Of a DNA stretch of 5,708 nucleotides, positions 1 to 5,708 are shown piece after piece (the stretch's first letter is position 1; every line of letters starts with the position of its first letter). The notes beneath the pieces are model-generated. The model worked only from the letters and a program-made list of their open reading frames with translations. It was not told where the DNA came from and searched no databases. This DNA is from Treponema sp. Lineage in GTDB: Bacteria > Spirochaetota > Spirochaetia > Treponematales > Breznakiellaceae. The stretch is from positions 1 through 5,708 of the forward strand of contig JAISEB010000172.1 in the NCBI GenBank assembly GCA_031264395.1, given 5' to 3'. The position numbers were made by a program, and so were the translations under genes.

Positions 1-1643
1 TCAAGACCGGCGGCCAGTTCCCCAACCGCCACCGCGACGCCGCCCGCGCCGAAGTCGTTGCAGCGTTTGACAAGCCGGATAAAGGCGGGATTCCTGAACA
101 GCCGCTGGAGCTTGCGTTCCTCCACGGCGTTTCCCTTTTGTACTTCCGCCCCGGCGCTTTGCACCGATGTTCCCGTATGGGATTTCGAAGATCCCGTGGC
201 CCCTCCTATTCCGTCGCGCCCTGTCTTTCCCCCTATAAGGATCACCGTGTCGGCGGGGACAGGCTCTTCACGGCGCACCCAGGCGGCGGGAACCGCGCCT
301 ATTACCGCTCCCAGTTCCATGTGTTTGGCGACGAATCCCGGATGGTAAAATTCGGCCACCTGTCCTGTGGCAAGCCCTATCTGGTTTCCGTAAGACGAGT
401 AGCCCGCGGCCGACTCGCGGGCTTTCTTTAGCTGGGGAAGTTTTCCCGGCAGGGTTCGGGAAAGTTCCCCGCGCGGATCGCCGCCGCCTGAGATCCTTAT
501 CGCCTGGTACACATAGGCCCTGCCCGAAAGAGGGTCCCGTATCGCGCCGCCCAGGCATGTCGCCGCGCCGCCAAAGGGTTCAATTTCGGTTGGGTGATTG
601 TGCGTTTCATTTTTGAAAAGGAGCAGCACCGGCTCTTTGTTTCCATCGGCGGTTTCGGCTTCCGTTTTTACGGTACAGGCGTTTATCTCCGCGGACATGT
701 CGGCCCTCCCGGCAAGCCCGCGTTTTTTAAGCGCCCTGTAACCGATAACGGCCATGTCCATGAGAGAGACAGGCGGAGGGGACGGGCCGTACACTTCACG
801 GCGCGTTTCATGGTAGAGCGCAAGGGCCTTTTCGAGCGCCAGTTTCAGCGGGCCTTTTCCCACATCTAAATTTTCAAGAACGGTTGTAAAGGTTGTATGA
901 CGGCAGTGATCAGACCAGTAGGTGTCAAGAACCCGCAGTTCCGCCAGCGTAGGATCGCGGCCTTCGGACGCAAAATAGGCGCGGCAGCATTGAAGATCCT
1001 CCTCCTGCATGGCAAGAGCGTACGCGGGGCTTTCTTTAGCCTGAAAGTTCCCCGAAATAAAACCTTCAAGAACGGGTACGGGAGGGGGAACGCCGGCGTC
1101 TTCCGAAAAAAGGAATTGCCCCCCGCCCGGCTTCTTTCCCGGAACCGGCCAAGGCGCGGCCTCGCGGGAATCCACCGGGTTGATGAGATAACGCTTCACC
1201 GCCAGAAGCGCCGCCGGGGAAAGGGGGGAAGCGGCCCTGAGAACATACACAGACGCGGAATGTATGCGCGGCCTTACACCTGATATCAATTCCGCGCACT
1301 GTTCCGCCGAATCGGATCTTTGATCATACTGGCCGGGAAGATATTCGACCGCGAAATAATCGTCGCCCTTTTTTACCGGCAGATCTTCATCAAAGAAGAT
1401 CCGGTCGTGCCGGACGTCGGAAAGCACATGCAGGATGATGTCATGCACCGCGTCCGGGAGCAGAAGGCCGCCGGCGGGCGGCGCTATATCGTACCGCATG
1501 AGGATGCGCAAGGAACCAAGCTGCCTGAGTTCCGGAAACTCCGTCCCCAGAAAAGCCGCCAGATCGTTTTTCAGCCCCAGCGCCTCGGTGTTAAAACCCC
1601 GCTTTTTTTCGACATGAATACGGTATATCCGCGCTTCTTCCAT
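1..1643 (-). CDS. purL: Phosphoribosylformylglycinamidine synthase PurL, large single-chain form (3' end outside window)
   Basis: This enzyme converts FGAR, ATP and glutamine to FGAM, the fourth step of de novo purine synthesis, in the cytoplasm. The minus-strand frame is open for 547 codons from ATG 1643-1641 to the window edge. It begins with a PurS-like region (RIYRIHVEKKRGFNTEALGL, residues 5-24). The linker motif DTYWSDHCRHTTF is at 240-252. The substrate/ATP-site motif KNETHNHPTEIEPFGGAAT starts at K344, followed by a GGAIRDPLSGRAYVYQAIR block. GKTGRDGIGGATGSSK lies around 473-487 and CNDFGAGGVAVAVGEL starts at C528. These are hallmarks of the roughly 1,200-residue PurL type, so the second half and the glutamine amidotransferase domain should lie beyond position 1. 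An in-frame TAA at 1655-1653 fixes the start at 1643 or downstream. No Shine-Dalgarno sequence precedes it. Family call very secure; intactness beyond the window unknown. Confidence 0.96.
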   Translation of the reverse strand, partial: MEEARIYRIHVEKKRGFNTEALGLKNDLAAFLGTEFPELRQLGSLRILMRYDIAPPAGGLLLPDAVHDIILHVLSDVRHDRIFFDEDLPVKKGDDYFAVEYLPGQYDQRSDSAEQCAELISGVRPRIHSASVYVLRAASPLSPAALLAVKRYLINPVDSREAAPWPVPGKKPGGGQFLFSEDAGVPPPVPVLEGFISGNFQAKESPAYALAMQEEDLQCCRAYFASEGRDPTLAELRVLDTYWSDHCRHTTFTTVLENLDVGKGPLKLALEKALALYHETRREVYGPSPPPVSLMDMAVIGYRALKKRGLAGRADMSAEINACTVKTEAETADGNKEPVLLLFKNETHNHPTEIEPFGGAATCLGGAIRDPLSGRAYVYQAIRISGGGDPRGELSRTLPGKLPQLKKARESAAGYSSYGNQIGLATGQVAEFYHPGFVAKHMELGAVIGAVPAAWVRREEPVPADTVILIGGKTGRDGIGGATGSSKSHTGTSVQSAGAEVQKGNAVEERKLQRLFRNPAFIRLVKRCNDFGAGGVAVAVGELAAGL

Positions 1644-1649
1644 GGGTAC

Positions 1650-1678
1650 AGTTTACGGACAATCGAAAAGCCGGGCAA
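1650..1678 (-). promoter_or_regulatory. Possible purL promoter giving a leaderless mRNA
   Basis: TTGCCC (1678-1673), a 17-base spacer and TAAACT (1655-1650) resemble -35 and -10 boxes, each matching the sigma-70 consensus at four of six positions. Transcription starting seven bases after the -10 box would begin at the A of the purL ATG (1643), matching the lack of a Shine-Dalgarno sequence. The boxes are weak, and only 34 bases separate the hairpin from the ATG, so readthrough from psuG is an alternative. Confidence 0.3.
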
Positions 1679-1724
1679 GGGCCGAAGGCGAAGCGGAACT
1701 TCGCCTTCGGCCCTACAGCCGGGC
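1669..1724. repeat. 8-bp direct repeats flanking the psuG-purL hairpin
   Basis: AGCCGGGC occurs at 1669-1676 and again at 1717-1724, immediately outside the 16-bp inverted repeat, with two to three bases between each copy and the stem. A palindromic core between short direct repeats resembles a small inserted element with a target-site duplication. GC-rich octamers can recur by chance, and no second copy of the element is present in the window. Confidence 0.35.
1678..1714 (-). terminator. 16-bp perfect hairpin at the 3' end of psuG
   Basis: An inverted repeat (1678-1693 and 1699-1714) forms a perfect 16-bp stem with a five-base loop (1694-1698). It begins within the psuG stop codon. On the minus strand the stem is followed by TGCCCGGCTTTT, so the T run is short and displaced, unlike a canonical intrinsic terminator. 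It may terminate or attenuate transcription, or protect the 3' end of the four-gene mRNA. Being perfectly symmetrical, it could act in either direction. Confidence 0.65.
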
Positions 1725-2633
1725 GTAGGCCAGTGCGATGTCGGCGGCAAGCGCGGCGTTTCCGTAGACAAGGCGCATGTTTGCCGCGAGACTTTCGCCG
1801 CCTGTGATCCGCTTGATCGCGTCAAGAAGGAAGGGCGTAATCGCCTTTCCGCTTATTCCTCTTTCCGCCGCTTCTTTCAGGGCCTCTTCAATGGCGGCGT
1901 CTATTTTTTCCCGGCTCATGGCGTATTCCTTCGCGATGGGATTGGCTATGACGGCGCCGCCCCCGAGTCCCATGTCCCACTTTACCTTCATCATGCGGGC
2001 CGCCTCTTCGGCGCTGTTTACGCGCAGGGGCGCGTCGAATCCGGAGTCGGGAGTGTAAAAGGCGGGAAAGCGATCCTGTCCGAACGCGGCCACGGGCACG
2101 CCCAGGGTTTCAAGGTATTCCAGGGTACGTCCTATGTCGAGGATGCTCTTGACCCCCGCGGAAATGACGCACACGTCCGTGGCGGCAAGTTCCGTCATGT
2201 CGGCGGATATATCCATGGATGATTCCGCGCCCCGGTGCACTCCCCCTATGCCGCCTGTGGCGAAAAAATGTACGCCGCCCAGTGCGGCGAGGATCATGGT
2301 TGCCGCTACGGTAGCCGCCCCGTCTCTGCCGGAGGCCATTACATAGGCAAGATCCCTCCGGGAACATTTGACCACATTCTTCGCCTCCGCCAGACGGGAA
2401 AGTTCCCCGCCGCTTAAACCGATTTTCGCCCGTCCCCCCAGAACCGCGATGGTTGCGGGAACGGCCCCGTGTTCCCGGATTATTTTTTCGCACTCCGACG
2501 CGCATTCAAGATTGTCCGGGTAAGGCATGCCGTGCGAAATGATCGTCGATTCAAGCGCGACGACGGGTTTCCCTTTGTACAGGGCGTCCTTTACTTCATC
2601 CGCCACATCAAGATATTTGTCATAAGCGTTCAT
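1713..2633 (-). CDS. psuG: Pseudouridine-5'-phosphate glycosidase
   Basis: PsuG cleaves the C-glycosidic bond of pseudouridine 5'-phosphate to give uracil and ribose 5-phosphate, the second step of pseudouridine catabolism. The 306 residues match the family length (E. coli about 312). Visible motifs are PVVALESTIISHGMPYPDN (23-41), KCSRRDL from K89, HFFATGGIGGVHRG (122-135), SSMDIS with D142, and SAGVKSILDIG with K162. SLAANMRLVYGNAA near the C terminus carries N285. By comparison with E. coli PsuG, E28, K89 and K162 correspond to the catalytic Glu and Lys residues, D142 to the metal ligand and N285 to a substrate-site Asn, so the protein looks active. The ATG overlaps the psuK stop as ATGA and has an AGGAG six bases upstream. 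The TAG stop (1715-1713) sits in the base of a strong hairpin. Confidence 0.97.
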   Translation of the reverse strand: MNAYDKYLDVADEVKDALYKGKPVVALESTIISHGMPYPDNLECASECEKIIREHGAVPATIAVLGGRAKIGLSGGELSRLAEAKNVVKCSRRDLAYVMASGRDGAATVAATMILAALGGVHFFATGGIGGVHRGAESSMDISADMTELAATDVCVISAGVKSILDIGRTLEYLETLGVPVAAFGQDRFPAFYTPDSGFDAPLRVNSAEEAARMMKVKWDMGLGGGAVIANPIAKEYAMSREKIDAAIEEALKEAAERGISGKAITPFLLDAIKRITGGESLAANMRLVYGNAALAADIALAYARL

Positions 2634-3604
2634 GGTTCTCTCCTGTTTTTAATACAGCCGCAATTTGATACGGCCGCAAGGCGTTCGTATACTTTTTCGG
2701 CGGTGATGTTTTCACATACGGCGCCGTCACATTCCACCGTGATAGCCGCAGCGGCCGATCCAAAAAGGCCGCGGGCGGCTGTGCCTCTTCCAGCGGGGGT
2801 ACCGGCCCCGCCGCCCAGACAGTAATGCCAGGCGGCTCCCGCCGCGAAGGCGTCGCCCGCGCCGTTGACATTCACCGTTTCCGCGGGCAGCGTCGGCAGC
2901 GTGAACATTCCCTCTTCCGACGCGCACAGGGCGCCCCCCGGCCCCAGCGTGACGCAGATCTCCTTAAGCCCCATGGAAAGGAGCTTCCGGCAGCCTTCCC
3001 GCAGGGCTTCTTCGGTATCAAGGGGAAAGCCCGCCAGCGCCGCCGCCTCTGCGCGGTTGGTTTTAAGCAGACTGAGTCTGGGGAGGATGCCCGCGACGCG
3101 GCCCGCCTTTTCCGCCGAGACCGTATCGGCCATGAGCGGAACATCCTCCGCGAGCCGGGCGGCGGCGTCAAGGGTTTCGGGCAGCAGGTTCGCGTCAAGG
3201 ACGACAAGATCCGACGCCCCCGCGTCATTTCTGACGTTTTCAAGATCGGCGGGGGTAATGGATTCCACCGCCTCCATGCTGTTTACCGCGGCGAAAAGCC
3301 CGCCCGCAGGTTCAAGCAGAAGGATATACAATCCGGTTCCCATGTCCTTGCGGACGATGAGCCGGGAAGCGTCAAGCCCCGTGGCGGCAAAACGTTCCCG
3401 CAGAAATTCCGCAAACACATCGTCCCCGACGGCGCTGACGAAGATCACGGCGGCCCCAAGGCGGAAAAGATTTTCAGCAATATTGCGGCCGACGCCGCCT
3501 GAATTTATGCGTATGCGCGCGGGATTTGAATCGGCTTTGCGGACGGGTTTAAGGGACATGCCCGACACGTCCACGTTTACGCCGCCTATTACGGTGATCT
3601 TCAT
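2630..3604 (-). CDS. psuK: Pseudouridine kinase (PfkB family)
   Basis: This cytoplasmic PfkB-fold kinase should phosphorylate pseudouridine at the 5' position using ATP, feeding PsuG encoded immediately downstream. The protein has 324 residues (E. coli PsuK about 313). It opens with ITVIGGVNVDVSG (3-15), followed by KADSNPARI (23-31) and SGGVGRNIAENLFRLG (35-50). The ADSNP segment and the following GGVGRNIA are shared with E. coli PsuK and favour it over ribokinase or fructokinase. SAVGDD is at 57-62, KTNRAEA at 181-187 and the ATP/anion-hole motif NGAGDAFAAG at 247-256, with D251 as the expected catalytic base. The residue before GAGD is Asn, where Thr is usual. A Gly/Ala/Pro-rich loop (about 263-279) looks longer than in E. 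coli. The frame stays open upstream to 3772, but that extension lies inside yjjW, has no family similarity and would spoil the N terminus. I therefore chose ATG 3604, which forms ATGA with the yjjW stop. Confidence 0.93.
   Translation of the reverse strand: MKITVIGGVNVDVSGMSLKPVRKADSNPARIRINSGGVGRNIAENLFRLGAAVIFVSAVGDDVFAEFLRERFAATGLDASRLIVRKDMGTGLYILLLEPAGGLFAAVNSMEAVESITPADLENVRNDAGASDLVVLDANLLPETLDAAARLAEDVPLMADTVSAEKAGRVAGILPRLSLLKTNRAEAAALAGFPLDTEEALREGCRKLLSMGLKEICVTLGPGGALCASEEGMFTLPTLPAETVNVNGAGDAFAAGAAWHYCLGGGAGTPAGRGTAARGLFGSAAAAITVECDGAVCENITAEKVYERLAAVSNCGCIKNRREP
2640..2644 (-). promoter_or_regulatory. Ribosome binding site of psuG
   Basis: AGGAG sits six bases upstream of ATG 2633-2631, within the final codons of psuK. 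It is the best Shine-Dalgarno match in the window. psuK has only a weak AAGG about ten bases before its ATG, so it probably depends more on coupling to yjjW translation. Confidence 0.7.
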
Positions 3605-4500
3605 ACGACAAGCGCCTTGACGCCGTAAGCGCCGCAGATTGCGGCAAGGCTTTCCATCAGGGAATCGCCGGGAACGGCGAGCTTTCCGGCCCAGGCGGGC
3701 CTTACCCCCGAGGGGCGGTAACGGATCAGCCTGTATTGAAAACGGGAATCCGCGCCGGCAAGACGGCGGCATGTTTTGTCCACAAGGGCGGCGGCGTCAA
3801 AAAGGCCGGGGCTTACCACGGTGCGCAGTTCGTACAATTTTCCCCTGCGCGCAAGGAATTCCCCCAGGCCCAATATGTCGTAACCGCTACGCCCCGTAAC
3901 CCTTTTGTGTTCCTCATCGCTTTCGGGATCTGCCTTTACATCCAGCATGACGCCGTCGGTTACGTCAAGAAGCCCCCCGCCTTCCCCCGCGCCGTCCGGC
4001 TTCGAAAAATCATGGCTGCCGTTGGTATCAATAAAAAACGTGAGTCCCTTTTCCTTTGCCAGCGTTCCAAGTTTCCGGAGGAACGCGGGGTAGAGGGTGC
4101 ATTCTCCCCCCGAAACCGTGATCCCCCGTATGAAGGGAAGGTCCTTTTCGATTCCGGCCATTACTTCTTCAGGCGACATGAGGCGGACGCGCGGGCTGGA
4201 ATTGCGGGGACAGGCCGCAAGGCACGCGCCGCAGAAGACGCAGCGTTCCTTTTCCCACAGAACCGCGCCCGAAGGCCCGCCGGGAGCTTCCCCGGAAGAA
4301 GGCGCGCCCTTCCCCCGAACCAGTGCCCCTGCCGGGCAGGCCGCAAGGCACGTTCCGCAGGAATTGCAAAGAGCAATAGTTTCGGGATTATGACAGTAAA
4401 CGCAGTCAAAGTTGCAGCCCTGCAAAAAAACCACGGCCCGGTTTCCCGGGCCGTCGACAATGCTGGATCTCAGGATGCGGTTCACAGGCGCCCTGCTCAC
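3601..4500 (-). CDS. yjjW: YjjW-type glycyl radical enzyme activase (radical SAM)
   Basis: This enzyme is predicted to reductively cleave S-adenosylmethionine and abstract hydrogen from the glycyl loop of the adjacent YjjI protein. In its 299 residues the radical-SAM cluster motif is C29-x3-C33-x2-C36, in the family context FLQGCNFDCVYCHNP. Two ferredoxin-like [4Fe-4S] motifs follow, CxxCxxCxxxCP at C45/C48/C51/C55 and at C87/C90/C93/C97. The SAM-binding Gly-Gly-Glu is at 131-133 (ITVSGGECT), then IDTNGS, VMLDVKA and ELRTVVSPG. The N-terminal SSIVDGPGNR is typical of such activases. A Gly/Ser/Pro-rich spacer (about 63-78) separates the ferredoxin clusters and makes that linker longer than in E. 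coli YjjW. The start is GTG, whose bases overlap the yjjI stop as GTGA, with an AAGGAAG ribosome site upstream. A terminator-like hairpin lies within codons 16-26. Confidence 0.94.
   Translation of the reverse strand: MSRAPVNRILRSSIVDGPGNRAVVFLQGCNFDCVYCHNPETIALCNSCGTCLAACPAGALVRGKGAPSSGEAPGGPSGAVLWEKERCVFCGACLAACPRNSSPRVRLMSPEEVMAGIEKDLPFIRGITVSGGECTLYPAFLRKLGTLAKEKGLTFFIDTNGSHDFSKPDGAGEGGGLLDVTDGVMLDVKADPESDEEHKRVTGRSGYDILGLGEFLARRGKLYELRTVVSPGLFDAAALVDKTCRRLAGADSRFQYRLIRYRPSGVRPAWAGKLAVPGDSLMESLAAICGAYGVKALVV
4211..4352 (-). repeat. 16-bp direct repeat encoding the two ferredoxin clusters of YjjW
   Basis: An identical 16-base sequence (CAGGCCGCAAGGCACG on the plus strand) lies at 4211-4226 and 4337-4352, 126 bases apart. 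The copies encode the CLAACP segments of the two [4Fe-4S] motifs, whose cysteines are exactly 42 residues apart. This reflects duplication of the ferredoxin half-module, with similar codons retained or homogenised. Confidence 0.6.
4424..4454 (-). terminator. Intrinsic-terminator-like hairpin inside the 5' end of yjjW
   Basis: On the minus strand, ACGGCCCGG (4454-4446), loop GAAA, CCGGGCCGT (4441-4433) form a perfect 9-bp GC-rich stem with a GNRA-type loop. This is followed by GG and seven T's (4430-4424). The layout is that of a Rho-independent terminator in the direction of transcription. It lies in codons 16-26 of yjjW, where the encoded DGPGNR and VVFLQGC residues are conserved, so coding constraint explains part of it. 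Translating ribosomes would normally mask it. Activity is inferred, not shown. Confidence 0.45.
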
Positions 4501-5708
4501 CGCCTCTTCCTTTCAAGAACGCGGGCGTTCCGCGCGGAACCAAGGCCAAGGGCCGTCGTGTTCTGCAGTACGTTCTTTCCCGAGGCAAGCTTGTCCATTT
4601 CCGAACGCTTGACAAGGTAGCCTGTGACCCGGATTACGTCGGAATCACTTCCATAAATCGAAAAGTACCGGCCGCCCTTTGCGAAGCCGCCCTTTACCAT
4701 GTCAAGCACATAGGCGGGATTCCGGCCGGCGGTAGCTTCCACCGCGAAGACGTCTCCTGTTCCCGAAGGAAAGTACCGGTGAAAAAGACCGCAGTGGATC
4801 AGGTGATCGCTTAATTCTTCCGGCTCTTCTCCTATGGGAATGCGGGTTGCCGGGCTTTCGCCCACATCGCTGTCTATGCCGACCTGGCCGTGCATGAGGA
4901 AACGGCCGCCCGTGGCGGAGCAGAAGGGATTCCGGTGGGCCTTAACAAGGCCGTCCAGCGTGTCCATGATTTCAAGGCCCAGCCTGTCCGCCTCGCCGCT
5001 GTGGCCGAAGCGGTCTTTTTTCCCCGATTTTTCCATGATGGTATTCACGCATTCGGCAAGCCCCACAAGGCCGAACATGGCGGTGAAACGGTCCTTCTGT
5101 ATAAAACCTTCCTTTGCGAGAAAGTTCGTTTCAAAGAAGCCCGATTTTTCGGATATGAAGGAGATGCGGGCGTCCATGTAGGCCATCATGATTTCCGCGG
5201 CGCGTTCCAGGCGTGGCCGGAAATCTTCCGGGCCGGAAGCCGCCGACGCAAGATGCCCCAGCCTGAGCCGGGTCAGCGTATAGGAGCCGCCGCCTGAAAG
5301 AAGGCCGTTGTAACAGCTCGCGACGGCGTAGTCCGGCCCCAGTTCGTCAAGAAACATTCTGTGGTTTGCGAAACTTGGTTTTGCGCTCAGGAGGGCTGTC
5401 TGTGCGGCAAGAAGCGCGTAATCTTCGGGCGTTGTTCCGGGATCATAAAGAAAGGAAATATTGGGAACGCTTGCGGGTTCTTCCTGCTGGCATTCCAGAA
5501 CAAGACGCCCCGTAAGGCTGTCTTCGGGGCCAATGTCTGCGTGGCAAAAAGAATCCGTTACCGTTCTGTCCACATAACGAAGAAAAAGCCCGATTTTTTT
5601 CTTTGCCGCCTCCCGGCTTTCCCTGAGGACGAACGGTTCCAGGAGCCGGTCCAGAAAGCCGATGAAAACCGGAAAGTTGGTGACGGACGGCACATGACGC
5701 ATGAAGAT
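4497..5708 (-). CDS. yjjI: YjjI-family glycyl radical enzyme (5' end outside window)
   Basis: This is the C-terminal portion of an oxygen-sensitive glycyl radical enzyme of the YjjI (DUF3029) family, whose substrate is not established. The frame is open to the window edge. A Met codon at 5702 is internal rather than the true start, because E. coli YjjI has about 516 residues and roughly 110 are missing here. Numbering from that Met, the probable active-site cysteine is C130, in YAVASCYNGLLSGGGSYTLT. The glycyl radical loop is DVIRVTGYLVKRSE, with the radical glycine at G361, 40 residues from the end. It differs clearly from pyruvate formate-lyase and diol dehydratases outside these loops. The adjacent activase of the YjjW type and the Cys/Gly pair together make the identification firm. 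The basic tail (ending ERKRR) overlaps the yjjW start by GTGA. Confidence 0.92.
   Translation of the reverse strand: MFMRHVPSVTNFPVFIGFLDRLLEPFVLRESREAAKKKIGLFLRYVDRTVTDSFCHADIGPEDSLTGRLVLECQQEEPASVPNISFLYDPGTTPEDYALLAAQTALLSAKPSFANHRMFLDELGPDYAVASCYNGLLSGGGSYTLTRLRLGHLASAASGPEDFRPRLERAAEIMMAYMDARISFISEKSGFFETNFLAKEGFIQKDRFTAMFGLVGLAECVNTIMEKSGKKDRFGHSGEADRLGLEIMDTLDGLVKAHRNPFCSATGGRFLMHGQVGIDSDVGESPATRIPIGEEPEELSDHLIHCGLFHRYFPSGTGDVFAVEATAGRNPAYVLDMVKGGFAKGGRYFSIYGSDSDVIRVTGYLVKRSEMDKLASGKNVLQNTTALGLGSARNARVLERKRR
4506..4512 (-). promoter_or_regulatory. Ribosome binding site of yjjW (GTG start)
   Basis: AAGGAAG lies five bases upstream of the GTG at 4500-4498, inside the last codons of yjjI. 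It supports GTG as the start, in agreement with the four-base overlap and with the conserved N terminus of the activase. Confidence 0.6.

Noticed and set aside
1382..1401. A 7-bp inverted repeat (GATCTTC, loop of six, GAAGATC) within purL
   Set aside because: It is short, inside well-conserved-looking coding sequence, has no T run, and is the kind of stem expected by chance.
1464..1482. A GC-rich palindromic stretch around GCCGCCGGCGGGCGGC in purL
   Set aside because: It encodes a Pro-Pro-Ala-Gly-Gly run, and its codon composition alone explains the self-complementarity.
1320..2222. A 300-codon open frame on the plus strand spanning the psuG-purL junction
   Set aside because: It is antisense to clear purL and psuG coding sequence, its product has no recognisable motif, and long antisense frames are expected in GC-rich DNA.
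2865..3620. A 251-codon plus-strand open frame opposite psuK
   Set aside because: It mirrors psuK codons, has a low-complexity Ser/Arg/Ala composition and no recognisable domain.
3605..3772. An upstream in-frame extension giving psuK 56 more residues
   Set aside because: The extension is Arg-rich, lies wholly within yjjW and has no PfkB similarity. The ATG at 3604 begins the conserved ITVIGG strand and overlaps the yjjW stop.
3736..4620. A 294-codon plus-strand open frame opposite yjjW
   Set aside because: The product is rich in Arg, Ala and Pro with no family features, and it is a shadow of a well-supported radical-SAM gene.
1..5708. CRISPR arrays, tRNA or rRNA genes, transposase genes or riboswitches
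   Set aside because: I saw no spaced repeats, cloverleaf-like sequences, transposase motifs or known riboswitch cores. Nearly the whole window is accounted for by five minus-strand genes.

Overview
The window is densely coding, and every gene I can support lies on the minus strand. Read in the direction of transcription (from position 5708 down to 1), the order is: a YjjI-type glycyl radical enzyme (5' end outside the window), its radical-SAM activase YjjW, pseudouridine kinase PsuK, pseudouridine-5'-phosphate glycosidase PsuG, a 69-base gap with a strong hairpin, and the first 547 codons of purL (3' end outside the window). The plus strand carries only antisense shadow frames.

The first four genes form one tightly packed operon. 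Each stop codon overlaps the next start by four bases: GTGA at 4500-4497, ATGA at 3604-3601 and ATGA at 2633-2630. This suggests translational coupling and a shared function. PsuK phosphorylates pseudouridine, and PsuG splits the product into uracil and ribose 5-phosphate. YjjI is a glycyl radical enzyme with no established substrate, and YjjW should install its radical. In E. coli yjjI and yjjW lie beside the deo nucleoside-catabolism genes. Finding them here fused by overlap to psuK-psuG is a second link between this orphan radical enzyme and nucleoside breakdown. purL, for de novo purine synthesis, follows the hairpin and may be a separate unit with its own weak promoter and a leaderless mRNA.

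Two non-coding signals stand out. One is a terminator-like hairpin (9-bp stem, GAAA loop, seven T's) inside the start of yjjW. The other is a perfect 16-bp hairpin at the psuG stop codon, flanked by 8-bp direct repeats.

A glycyl radical enzyme and a multi-cluster radical-SAM activase point to an anaerobic or facultative bacterium. The DNA is GC-rich by eye (about 60%, not computed), yet uses ATA and AGG codons freely. The PurL is the long single-chain form with an N-terminal PurS-like part, of the type seen in Clostridia and some other anaerobes. A spirochaete or a clostridial relative would fit, but the window does not settle the lineage.
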